From: Lysobacter sp. S4-A87
GTDB lineage: Bacteria; Pseudomonadota; Gammaproteobacteria; Xanthomonadales; Xanthomonadaceae
Direction of reading: 5' to 3'
Length of the DNA: 64,000 nucleotides
Assembly (NCBI RefSeq): GCF_022637455.1
Contig: NZ_CP093341.1
Span: 2,232,001 to 2,296,000 of the forward strand
Part shown: piece by piece, positions 18,245 through 26,089 of the stretch
Layout of the letters: the number at the start of each line of letters is the position of its first letter
How positions within the stretch are numbered: the stretch's first letter is position 1
Position numbers and translations under genes: made by a program
Notes under the pieces: generated by a model
The model's database searches: none
What the model saw: the letters and a program-made list of their open reading frames with translations, nothing else
Told to the model about the DNA's origin: nothing

Positions 18245-20380
18245 ATGGCGCAGCGCGAACGGCGTTTACGGTGGATCGCCTCGGCCACGCTCGTGTGCGG
18301 CGTGGTGCCGGTATCGGCGTGGGCGCAGAAGTGCAGCGATCGCGGCGGCCTGGCATACCTGGGGGTCACTGCGAACGAGCAGCGGACGGTGTGGCTGTCG
18401 GGAACGGGCGCCGGATCGTTCCAGCTCGAGTCGACGCAGGGCAACCAGGTCGTCGACCAGTGGAGCAAGCAGCGGCGCGGACTCCACATCTCGCTTTCGC
18501 CGGTGGTCTCGTCCGGTAATGGCGGCGTGCACCAGCTGCTCGAACTCGGCAGCAACAAGCCGTGCATGATCGATTCGCAGAACCAGAAGGGCGGGATCAA
18601 GTTTCCGTCGCGCCTGCCTCCCCTGCCCAGCCTGCCGCCGAACCTTCGTCCACCGGGTGGCTTTGGCGGAGGCGGAGGCTTCTCCGGGTTGATGCCGACC
18701 CGGCCTGGGCGGCCGGGCGGCATGGCGCCGCCCGCGGGCACGATGCCGACGCTGCCTGCTGCGCCCGGTGGTGTCGCGCCTCCGATCGGCACACTGCCAC
18801 CTGCTGGAATCACGCCGACACTCCCGGGAGGAGTCACACCGCCCGCGGGCGCGATGCCGACGCTGCCTTCCGCACCTGGCGGTGTCGCGCCCCCCATCGC
18901 TACGCTGCCACCCACTGGAATCACGCCGACACTGCCCGGTGGGGTCTCGCCGCCGACGGTCGCGATGCCTACGTTGCCCACGTTGCCCGGTGGGGGTGTC
19001 GCGCCACCCATCGCCACGCTGCCGCCCACCGGAATCACGCCGACACTGCCCGGCGGAGTCGCGCCACCCATGGCCGTGATGCCGACATTGCCCACGTTGC
19101 CCGGTAGTGGTGTCGCGCCCCCCATCGCTACGCTGCCGCCCACCGGAATCACCCCGACACTGCCGGGTGTAGTTGCGCCGCCGTCAGGCGCCATGCCGAC
19201 GCTGCCTGGCGCGGTAACGCCGCCGGTCGCGACGTTGCCGCCGACAGGGATCACACCGACCTTGCCTGCTGCGCCGGGCGCCGTGATTCCACCCGTCGGC
19301 ACGCTTCCACCCGGCGGTGGCACCGCGACGCTGCCGCCGGCCGGCGCGGTTCCGGGCCTTCCCACCGCACCGGGCGTCGGCGTACCGCCGTCGGTGGCGG
19401 CGCAGGCGGCCATCGTGGCGGCCGGGCACGTGGTCCTGCCTGACGAATGCGTGCAGAGCGAGCACCAGAACGTCATCGACGACGCGACGCGTCAACGCTG
19501 CCTCGACTTGCAGGGCCTGGAAGGCGCCGAAGGATTCGGCCGCAGCGTGCCGGTCACGCCGGGCCGCGAGTTCGCCGAACAATCACGCTGGAACGCCTGG
19601 TTCGACGGACGCGGCACCGACACGTCCGATCGACGCGAGGGCCAGGATCTGGATGCCAGCGGAAGTTACTTCACGATCGGTGTCGATCGCCGCCTCGACA
19701 ACGACGTCGTGGTCGGTGGCCTGGTCTCGTACGAAGACAACGACAGCGACAACTTCGAAGGCGCGATGCGCGTGCGGTCCGACGGGTTCGGCGCCGGCTT
19801 CTACCTCGCCCAGCCATTGTCGGCACGATGGGCGATGGACACCTCGGTGACGTATGCCGTGATCGGCAACGACATCGGCATCGACATCGTCCACGGCGAT
19901 TACGACACGCAGCGCTCGTCGCTGGTGTTCAACATGACGGGGCAGTACGGCGGCGACGACTGGCAGTACCGTCCCAAGGTGTCGTTGAACTACACCCACT
20001 ACGACAACGATGCCTACCTGCTCACCGGCATGCTGGAAGGAATTCCGCTCAGCTTCGAGGTCGCCGCCGACAGCTTCGACAACGGGTCGATCGAAGGCAC
20101 CTTCGAAGTCAGTCGATTCATCGAGACCGCGCGCAGCGTCGTCATTCCCTACGCCGAGTTCGGTGCGCGCTACAGTTTCGTCCGGCCCAACGACGGCGAT
20201 ATCCTCACCGCCGAACTGGTACAGGCATCCACCTCGGCGTGGGTCGGTTCGCTGCGACTGGGCGCACGTGCGCTGGTGTCACGCGCCACCTTCCTCGAGT
20301 CCAGCATCGGTTATCTGAGCGTGGGACAGGACGGCACCGACGCCTGGGAGCTCAGGCTTTTCCTTTCGCGCGCCTTCTAG
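18245..20380 (+). CDS. autotransporter-type outer-membrane protein with Pro-rich repeats
   Basis: 711 residues. A signal peptide (RRLRWIASATLVCGVVPVSAWAQ, cleavage near 28) precedes a small Cys-containing domain (29-125) and a long Pro/Thr/Gly repeat region (about 140-385). A C-terminal autotransporter beta-domain (about 455-711) ends in a terminal Phe (LFLSRAF), the usual BAM signal. The ATG at 18245 follows GGAG and starts the signal peptide; an upstream ATG at 18194-18210 is less likely. The repeat region may be a rod or extracellular stalk rather than an enzymatic passenger. Surface exposure or adhesion is inferred only. A possible hairpin (20387-20407) follows. Confidence 0.82.
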   Translation: MAQRERRLRWIASATLVCGVVPVSAWAQKCSDRGGLAYLGVTANEQRTVWLSGTGAGSFQLESTQGNQVVDQWSKQRRGLHISLSPVVSSGNGGVHQLLELGSNKPCMIDSQNQKGGIKFPSRLPPLPSLPPNLRPPGGFGGGGGFSGLMPTRPGRPGGMAPPAGTMPTLPAAPGGVAPPIGTLPPAGITPTLPGGVTPPAGAMPTLPSAPGGVAPPIATLPPTGITPTLPGGVSPPTVAMPTLPTLPGGGVAPPIATLPPTGITPTLPGGVAPPMAVMPTLPTLPGSGVAPPIATLPPTGITPTLPGVVAPPSGAMPTLPGAVTPPVATLPPTGITPTLPAAPGAVIPPVGTLPPGGGTATLPPAGAVPGLPTAPGVGVPPSVAAQAAIVAAGHVVLPDECVQSEHQNVIDDATRQRCLDLQGLEGAEGFGRSVPVTPGREFAEQSRWNAWFDGRGTDTSDRREGQDLDASGSYFTIGVDRRLDNDVVVGGLVSYEDNDSDNFEGAMRVRSDGFGAGFYLAQPLSARWAMDTSVTYAVIGNDIGIDIVHGDYDTQRSSLVFNMTGQYGGDDWQYRPKVSLNYTHYDNDAYLLTGMLEGIPLSFEVAADSFDNGSIEGTFEVSRFIETARSVVIPYAEFGARYSFVRPNDGDILTAELVQASTSAWVGSLRLGARALVSRATFLESSIGYLSVGQDGTDAWELRLFLSRAF
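18719..19370 (+). repeat. imperfect tandem repeats encoding a Pro-rich stalk
   Basis: About six imperfect units of 102-114 bp (34-38 codons). The recurrent core GGAATCACSCCGACACTSCC starts near 18806, 18917, 19031 and 19145, with a diverged copy near 19247. Translated units contain PPIATLPPTGITPTLPGGV. Spacings of 111, 114, 114 and 102 bp keep the frame. Confidence 0.85.
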
Positions 20381-20386
20381 CGGGAA

Positions 20387-20407
20387 CCCGGCAGGATTCG
20401 TGCCGGG
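20387..20407 (+). terminator. possible terminator hairpin after autotransporter gene
   Basis: Perfect arms CCCGGCA (20387-20393) and TGCCGGG (20401-20407), 6 bp after the stop. No T-run follows, so Rho-independent function is doubtful. Confidence 0.35.
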
Positions 20408-20548
20408 CCGCGAGGCCCCGTAGCGCGGGCGTGTCCGCTGCGTGGCCTGCGCGCTGGTCGTTCCGCGTAACTCTTTTGCAGTCGATTCCAGTGCCGCCCC
20501 CCGGCGGTCGCGTCGCAATGACGCGTCCTCTGATGCAAGGAGTCCACC

Positions 20549-21838
20549 ATGAAGTCCCCCCGGATGCATTCGTCCCGCTGGTTGCTGGCGGGTGTCCTGC
20601 CATTGGTCGTTCCGTGCCAGGCACTGGCCGACGCCGTGACTGACTGGAATGCCACGACCAACCAGGTCATCGGCGCGGCAGGGGGCCCGCCGCAGCAGTT
20701 CCGCGTGTTCGCGATGGTCCACATCGCCATCCACGATGCGTTGAATGCAATCGATCCACGCTACAAGACCTACGCCGCCGTCGGCGCCGGAAATCCGAAC
20801 GCATCGCCCGATGCCGCGGTCGCGCGTGCAGCGCGCGATGTCCTGCTGGCGACGCTGCCAACCCAGGCCGCGACGATCAACACCGCCTACACCAACTTCA
20901 TCGCTGCGCTGCCCGCCTGCGCTCCGGCGCAGCCGGCATGCATCAGCCAGGGCGAAGCCATCGGCGCCGTCGCCGCCGATGCCATCCTCGACATGCGCGT
21001 CCTCGATGGCTCGCAGACGCCGCATGTTCCGTACACGCTTGGACCTGCTCCTGGTGTCTACCAGCCGACTCCGCCCACTCCGCCTGCGCCGGCTCCATTC
21101 CCGCAGTTCGGCGGCTGGGGCAACCTCGAGCCGTTCGCGCTGTCGAGTCCATGGCAGTTCAACCCGGGCCGCGCGGCCATGCTCAACATCAGGAGCAAGG
21201 CCTACGCCAAGGACTACAACGAAGTGAAAGCCGTCGGTGACGCCGTGCTGCGCAATGCCGCGCCTGATTCCGAAGAAAGTCGCATCGCGCGCTTCTGGCC
21301 CGGCGGTGGCGGCAACCTCAACGGCGTCGCCCGCGTCATCGTCGCCGACTACGACTTCGACCTGTGGGAACACGCGCGCCTGTTCGCACTGATGAACATG
21401 GCCATCAACGATGGTCTGGTCGCCACGTTCCGGGTCAAGTACTACTACAACTTCTGGCGCCCCTACACGGCGATCCACTGGGTCAACGACGGCAACGCGG
21501 GCACGCAACCCGACGCCACGTGGACCTCCTACATCGTCACGCCGCCGTATCCGGACTACACCTGCGGCCTGCCCAACACCGTTGGCTCGTTCGCCGGCGT
21601 ACTTCGCGAGTTCTTCGGCACCGATGCGGTGCCGTTCACCCTCACGGCAAGCGGGCTTCCGCCGGCGGTCACGCGCAGCTACACCAGCCTGTCACAGGCT
21701 GCGGATGAATCCGCGGATGCGCGCGTCTATGGCGGCATCCATTTCCGTACCGGGTGCGAGGCCGGGGTGAAGCTGGGCGAGAAGGTCGGCAAGTTCGTGT
21801 TCAAGACGCAGCTGCGGCCACAGCGCAAGCACCATTGA
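20549..21838 (+). CDS. vanadium-haloperoxidase/PAP2-like secreted protein
   Basis: 429 residues with a signal peptide (cleavage near ALA-DAV, about 28). The vanadate/phosphate pocket of the haloperoxidase-acid phosphatase fold is partly kept: K297 and R304 (KYYYNFWRP), and R392...H398 (RVYGGIH), with the same spacings (7 and 6) as in the vanadium chloroperoxidase of Curvularia (K353/R360, R490/H496). The middle motif, normally SGH, reads C339-G340-L341, so the acid-base His is missing. Predicted periplasmic or secreted. Halide oxidation is therefore doubtful; phosphatase or other chemistry is possible. Follows a possible hairpin and a 168-bp gap after the autotransporter gene. Confidence 0.8.
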   Translation: MKSPRMHSSRWLLAGVLPLVVPCQALADAVTDWNATTNQVIGAAGGPPQQFRVFAMVHIAIHDALNAIDPRYKTYAAVGAGNPNASPDAAVARAARDVLLATLPTQAATINTAYTNFIAALPACAPAQPACISQGEAIGAVAADAILDMRVLDGSQTPHVPYTLGPAPGVYQPTPPTPPAPAPFPQFGGWGNLEPFALSSPWQFNPGRAAMLNIRSKAYAKDYNEVKAVGDAVLRNAAPDSEESRIARFWPGGGGNLNGVARVIVADYDFDLWEHARLFALMNMAINDGLVATFRVKYYYNFWRPYTAIHWVNDGNAGTQPDATWTSYIVTPPYPDYTCGLPNTVGSFAGVLREFFGTDAVPFTLTASGLPPAVTRSYTSLSQAADESADARVYGGIHFRTGCEAGVKLGEKVGKFVFKTQLRPQRKHH

Positions 21839-21863
21839 GTCGTCTGTTGCGTTGAGAACGGCA

Positions 21864-21897
21864 ACCGGACCGGCAGCCTTGTGGCCGCCGGTCCGGT
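21864..21897 (+). terminator. 11-bp hairpin after the haloperoxidase-like gene
   Basis: Perfect arms ACCGGACCGGC (21864-21874) and GCCGGTCCGGT (21887-21897), 25 bp after the stop. Strong stem but no following T-run. Confidence 0.45.
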
Positions 21898-21973
21898 CAC
21901 TGCGATTTCATCCGTTCGATGCGGCCACCGGCGTAGCGTGGGCGGTCATTACAGCTGAGTCGTGGAGAGCGGG

Positions 21974-22990
21974 ATGTCGACCGTCAAGGCGTGGGCCGCC
22001 CAGGGCCCTGGCCAGTCATTGGCCTTGCAGGACCTCAACCTTGGACCGCTCGGCGCGGAAGAAGTCGAAGTGGATGTCGAGTACTGCGGCATCTGCCACT
22101 CCGACCTGTCGATGCTCGACAACGAGTGGGGCATGAGCCAGTACCCGCTGGTGCCTGGCCATGAAGCAATCGGCCGCATTTCTGCTGTCGGCAGCCATGC
22201 CAAGGGGCTTAAGGTCGGCCAGCGCGTCGGCGTAGGCTGGACCGCGGAAACCTGCATGCATTGCCGGCAATGCCTGTCCGGCGACCAGAACCTGTGCGCG
22301 TCCGTGAGGCCGACCATCGGCGGGCACCACGGCGCGTTCGCGCAGAAGGTGCGAGCGCACTGGGCCTGGGCGATTCCGGTTCCGGACGGTCTGGATGTAG
22401 CAAGCGCCGGTCCACTGCTGTGCGGCGGCATCACCGTCTTCAAGCCGTTCCTGGCGTACGACATCAAGCCAACGATGCGCGTGGGCGTGGTCGGCGTCGG
22501 CGGCCTGGGCCACATGGCGATCAAGTTCGCCACCGCCTGGGGCTGTGATGTCACCGCCTTCACGTCGACCGCGGCCAAGGCCGACGAGGCGCACGGCTTT
22601 GGTGCGCACCATGTGGTTGCCAGTCGTGACTCGGCCGCGATCAACGCCGTTGCCGGCAGCCTCGACCTGCTGCTGGTGACGGTCAACGTACCGATGGACT
22701 GGGATGCGATGGTCGGCACGCTTGCGCCGAAGGGGCGCATGCACGTCGTTGGCGCCGTACTGGAGCCGATCCCGGTGGCGGCTTTCAGCCTGATCATGAA
22801 GCAACGTGAGATCTCCGGTTCGCCTACCGGTTCGCCCGTCGACATCGCCAGCCTGCTCGCTTTCGCTGCCCGCCACGACATCCGGCCGCAGGTCGAGATG
22901 TTCCCGATGAGCAAGGTCAATGAGGCCCTCGAACATCTGCGGGCCGGCAAGGCGCGCTACCGCATCGTGCTCGATGCCTCGGCGATGTAG
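21974..22990 (+). CDS. zinc-dependent alcohol/aldehyde dehydrogenase
   Basis: 338 residues, medium-chain dehydrogenase/reductase. Catalytic zinc ligands are Cys in CGICHSD and His/Glu in GHEAIG; the structural zinc cysteines are in ETCMHCRQCLSGDQNLC; the nucleotide-binding motif is GVGGLG. The overall sequence resembles the YahK/Ahr NADPH-dependent aldehyde reductase group, which reduce medium and long-chain aldehydes. ATG at 21974 follows GGAG (GTGGAGAGCGGG). Stands 7 kb inside the interval that separates oleA from oleB; a link to olefin or fatty-aldehyde metabolism is only a guess. Confidence 0.88.
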   Translation: MSTVKAWAAQGPGQSLALQDLNLGPLGAEEVEVDVEYCGICHSDLSMLDNEWGMSQYPLVPGHEAIGRISAVGSHAKGLKVGQRVGVGWTAETCMHCRQCLSGDQNLCASVRPTIGGHHGAFAQKVRAHWAWAIPVPDGLDVASAGPLLCGGITVFKPFLAYDIKPTMRVGVVGVGGLGHMAIKFATAWGCDVTAFTSTAAKADEAHGFGAHHVVASRDSAAINAVAGSLDLLLVTVNVPMDWDAMVGTLAPKGRMHVVGAVLEPIPVAAFSLIMKQREISGSPTGSPVDIASLLAFAARHDIRPQVEMFPMSKVNEALEHLRAGKARYRIVLDASAM

Positions 22991-23023
22991 CCACGGCGCG
23001 CGCCCTCGATTGTGCCGATCTGA

Positions 23024-23242
23024 TGCGTTGCACTGGCGGGCGCTCCGCTTGGACGCACCAAGCGTGTCGGCCCGGGCGGCATCAGCGACAGGCGCAATGA
23101 ACTGGCCGCCTACACGGTGGTGCAGGCCGAAACGCACGAAGCGGCGGCGAAACTGTTCGTGAACCACCCCCATTTCACGATTTTTCCCGGTGAAGCGGTC
23201 GAGATCATGGAATGCCTGCCGATCCCGGTTGCGCCGGCCTGA
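23024..23242 (+). pseudogene. YCII-like protein remnant (C-terminal part)
   Basis: An open stretch of about 72 codons directly after an in-frame stop. It reads LAGAPLGRTKRVGPGGISD... and later YTVVQAETHEAAAKLFVNHP, which matches the C-terminal half of YCII-related (DUF1330/YCII-like) small proteins. The N-terminal half and any start codon are missing, so it is a truncated relic. It ends just before the convergent glycerophosphodiesterase gene. Confidence 0.6.
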
Positions 23243-23243
23243 G

Positions 23244-24188
23244 TCATCTACCAGGCACGCCCTGGGCAATCCAGTCGCGCGCCTGCGCTGGCGAGTCCAC
23301 CAGCACCGCATCGGCTCCCAGCGCCTGCGCGTGCCGGTAGTCCGATCGCGTGTTGATTCCGATCCACAGCAATCGCGCGCTGCCGTGGCCCTGGCGGAAG
23401 CACGCCATTGTGGCATCGGTCCAAAGCTCAGCATCGACCTGCGAATGGCCCTCGCCCAGCGTGAAAGTCTCGGTGACCTCAAAGCGACGGCGCAGTTCGA
23501 ACGCCGACCAGCGCGCGACCTTCGGCGGTTCGCAGCGCCCTGACAGCAACTGTGTCACCAGGCGGCCGCGGGTATCGTCGCGCGTCTCGAAACGCTGCGC
23601 GCGAGGGTAGCGTGCCCACAGCGGATCGAACGACGCGTCGGTCGAATAGAGCAGCACGCGTGACCATTCGTTCCGTCGCTGCAGCACGTTGGCGACGGCG
23701 GCAACCAGCGGCTCGGCCGGCAGCGATTTCATGTCGAGCACGACCGGCACGGAACGCGGAATCCGCGCCAGAACGCTCTCCAGGGTCGGCACCGGGACCT
23801 GCCTGGCACGGTACGGATACCGGATCGCTCCATGGGCGCCCTCGACGCGGAAGTTCCAACCCGCATTGACCCGCTTCAGCTCCCGCCACGTCCAGGCGCT
23901 GACCGGACCCCGGGAATTGGTAAGCGCCGACAGGTCCTGCGGCCGGTAGAGCACCGGGACCCCGTCACCGCTCAACTGGACGCTGAGCCAGATCGCATCG
24001 GCGCCGTTTGCGAGCGATCCCCTGACTGCAACCAGCGTGTTCTCCGGGAAGTCGGCGGCCCCGCCGCGATGGGCCACGATCAACGGCGATGCGAACCGCG
24101 CGGAAGGGTCCTCTACTGGCGGCTGAGCGAAGGCCGCAACACAGTGCATCGATCCGATCAGCGCGCACAGGCGCAATGCGGTACGCAT
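23244..24188 (-). CDS. glycerophosphodiester phosphodiesterase-like protein, degenerate
   Basis: 314 residues with a signal peptide (LCALIGSMHCVAAFAQ). The GDPD fold is recognisable: AHRGGAADFPENT keeps the first catalytic His and the Arg, plus VPTLESVLARIP. However the metal ligands normally in a block such as ELDVQLT...HD are replaced: the equivalent region reads WLSVQLSGDGVPVLYRP, so Glu, Asp and the second His are lost. It is probably not an active phosphodiesterase. ATG at 24188 follows AGGGAGG (spacing 8). Exported to the periplasm. Terminates 1 bp after the YCII remnant stop. Confidence 0.8.
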   Translation of the reverse strand: MRTALRLCALIGSMHCVAAFAQPPVEDPSARFASPLIVAHRGGAADFPENTLVAVRGSLANGADAIWLSVQLSGDGVPVLYRPQDLSALTNSRGPVSAWTWRELKRVNAGWNFRVEGAHGAIRYPYRARQVPVPTLESVLARIPRSVPVVLDMKSLPAEPLVAAVANVLQRRNEWSRVLLYSTDASFDPLWARYPRAQRFETRDDTRGRLVTQLLSGRCEPPKVARWSAFELRRRFEVTETFTLGEGHSQVDAELWTDATMACFRQGHGSARLLWIGINTRSDYRHAQALGADAVLVDSPAQARDWIAQGVPGR

Positions 24189-24313
24189 GAAATTGCCTCC
24201 CTGGCAAATGCATGCAACCAACCTATCCGCAGCCGCTGCTTCGGGTCATGACCAATTGGAGTCGATCGTTGAACGCAATCGGCCGGGTTTGCACGCACAA
24301 GGCTCGACCGCGC

Positions 24314-24340
24314 AAAGAAAAAAACCCGGCCTGGGCCGGG
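24314..24340 (-). terminator. Rho-independent terminator of oleA
   Basis: Stem CCCGGCC/GGCCGGG (24325-24340) on the minus strand is followed by a run of T (24324-24314). It lies 35 bp after the oleA stop and shows that oleA transcription ends before the rest of the ole genes. Confidence 0.85.
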
Positions 24341-24374
24341 TGCTTTGCATTGCGTCACACGGTTGCGGAGCGTC

Positions 24375-25397
24375 TTACCAGACCACTTCCGCCATCGAGC
24401 AGTTCAGGCCAGAGCCGATGCCGAGCAGCGCCACGCGCGTGCCCTTCTTCAGACGGCCGCCTTCGCGCAGCTTGCTCAGCACGATCGGCACCGAGGCCGG
24501 ACCGATGTTGCCGTGCTCGCCGAAGATGGTCATGACCTTCTTCGGGTCGATGCCGAAGGCCTTGAGGAAGGCCTGGGTGTGGGCCTTGCTGACCTGGTGG
24601 ATGACGAACTCATCGAGCTCCTCGACCACCCAGCCCATCGCGGCGCGCGCGGCGACAAAGGTCGTCTTGGCGAGCTTGAGGCCCTCGATCATCAGCATGC
24701 GGCCATCGGCCACCATGCGGTCGTGGTGCAGGTCACCGCGGCACAGCTGGTTCCACTCGGTGGCCGAACGGGTGACGCTGCCACGGTAACGCGGTGCGCC
24801 CGGGGCCAGCTCCGTACGCGCCAGCACCATCGCGGCGGCGCCGCTGCCGAGCGTGAGCGTGGCCATCTCGTCGCGGAACTGTTCCTGGGTGACGTCGTCC
24901 CGGCTCAGGCGCTCGAGGGTCTTCTCGTAGGCCAGGTCGGCGGTTTCGCCGTTGACAACCAGGGCGTAGTCGATCTCGCCGCGCTCGATCATGCGGCTGG
25001 CGATGTCCATGCCGTTGAGGAATGCCAGGCAGGCATTGGCGACGTCGAAGTTCTGGCAGGTGTTGGGCAGGCGCAGGTTGCCCGAGACGATGGAGGCCGT
25101 GGACGGCTCCAGGTAGTCGCGGCTGACCGACGTGCTGACGAGCAGGCCGACGCGATCGGCATCGATGCCCGCATCGGCCAACGCCTTCACGCCTGCAAGC
25201 GTGGCGGCATCGGAGGCACGCACTTCACCGTCCCACAGACGGCGTTCGCGAACACCCGCCACTTCTTCGAGCACGTTGTAATTGATGCCCAGCCGATCGA
25301 GCGTTGGCTTGAGGCGCGTATTGATCTCGTCCGAGGTCAGCCGGCGGGGGGCATCGATATGTGCGAGGCCGGCGATTGCGACGTGCTGGAACAACAT
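24375..25397 (-). CDS. oleA: long-chain 3-oxoacid synthase OleA
   Basis: 340 residues, thiolase superfamily, very close to X. campestris OleA. The catalytic Cys is C123 in FDVANACLAF, E97 lies in SRDYLEPSTAS, and the catalytic His/Asn lie in IHQVSKAHTQAF and FGEHGNIGPAS. OleA condenses two acyl-CoAs head-to-head to a 2-alkyl-3-oxoalkanoate, the first step of olefin synthesis. ATG at 25397 (MLFQHVAIAGLAHIDAP) matches the family start. Monocistronic: a strong terminator follows, and oleB starts 7 kb further on. Confidence 0.96.
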   Translation of the reverse strand: MLFQHVAIAGLAHIDAPRRLTSDEINTRLKPTLDRLGINYNVLEEVAGVRERRLWDGEVRASDAATLAGVKALADAGIDADRVGLLVSTSVSRDYLEPSTASIVSGNLRLPNTCQNFDVANACLAFLNGMDIASRMIERGEIDYALVVNGETADLAYEKTLERLSRDDVTQEQFRDEMATLTLGSGAAAMVLARTELAPGAPRYRGSVTRSATEWNQLCRGDLHHDRMVADGRMLMIEGLKLAKTTFVAARAAMGWVVEELDEFVIHQVSKAHTQAFLKAFGIDPKKVMTIFGEHGNIGPASVPIVLSKLREGGRLKKGTRVALLGIGSGLNCSMAEVVW

Positions 25398-25460
25398 GGT
25401 GGTCTGACCGGAGACGGATGAACACACCATCTTAACGCTTTATTGAAGACCCCACCATTC

Positions 25461-25483
25461 GGGGGCGTGTGGTTCACGCCCCC
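25461..25483. other. 9-bp inverted repeat upstream of oleA
   Basis: Perfect arms GGGGGCGTG (25461-25469) and CACGCCCCC (25475-25483) with a 5-nt loop, between oleA (starts 25397) and the DUF4156 gene stop (25507). Could terminate the lipoprotein transcript or be an oleA operator. Confidence 0.4.
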
Positions 25484-25506
25484 GGCGACGGACGGTCCGG
25501 GGCGGA

Positions 25507-25899
25507 TCAGCGCCCGATCGGGTAGGTCTGCGCGCTGCCGGTGGCGGCCGGAGCCTTCGAGGCGGCGCCCCCGGCGCCACAGCTCCAGGCGGCATAGCGC
25601 TGGGCCCCGTTCAGCGGCTCGCCCATCGGCTGAACGGTATCGGCCTTCAGGGCCGGCGCTTCGTTGCGCGCCGAGGTCTCCAGCTCCTCGCGAACGCGCA
25701 GCGGATTGCGCTCGTAGAAGGCGACGCTCTTCCTGACGGTCACTTCGACCTCGCCCTTCTTGACGCAACCGGCCGGCAGGCCGCTGCCGTCGATGACGCG
25801 AACCGACGACGCGCCCGGCGCCATCTTCACCCAGGTGCATGCGCCGACGGCGAACGTCGAACCCACTGCCAGGACCATTGCCAACATCGACTGACGCAT
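25507..25899 (-). CDS. DUF4156 lipoprotein
   Basis: 130 residues. A short signal peptide ends in the lipobox VGAC (Cys about 20), so the protein is a predicted lipoprotein. The body matches DUF4156-type proteins, with the VKKGEVEVTVRKSVAFYERN segment and a C-terminal Ala/Gly-rich tail. ATG at 25899 follows a GGAGCAGG site. Function unknown; envelope location. Confidence 0.8.
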   Translation of the reverse strand: MRQSMLAMVLAVGSTFAVGACTWVKMAPGASSVRVIDGSGLPAGCVKKGEVEVTVRKSVAFYERNPLRVREELETSARNEAPALKADTVQPMGEPLNGAQRYAAWSCGAGGAASKAPAATGSAQTYPIGR

Positions 25900-26052
25900 T
25901 TGCCTGCTCCGAAAACCTGTTTGACCGAATGCGGCGCGGCGCACATCGCGCCGGCCTCTCGAACCGGCGCGATTGTCGCCCTGTTGGCTGACGTTGTGAA
26001 TGAGAGGAAGTGAACAGCAACTGAGGCGATCGTCGCGGTTCGGGAAAATGCA

Positions 26053-26077
26053 GCCTTCTCCCGCGAGGGGAGAAGGC
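26053..26077 (-). terminator. hairpin after the M16 protease gene
   Basis: Arms GCCTTCTCCC and GGGAGAAGGC around GCGAG (26053-26077), 13 bp downstream of the protease stop. Part of the CCCTCCC-like hairpin family; no T-run. Confidence 0.5.
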
Positions 26078-26089
26078 AACGTCCAGCGC

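Noticed and set aside
18719-19370. CRISPR-like direct repeats
   Set aside because: Repeats are in-frame coding units of unequal length in a Pro-rich protein; no spacers or cas genes.
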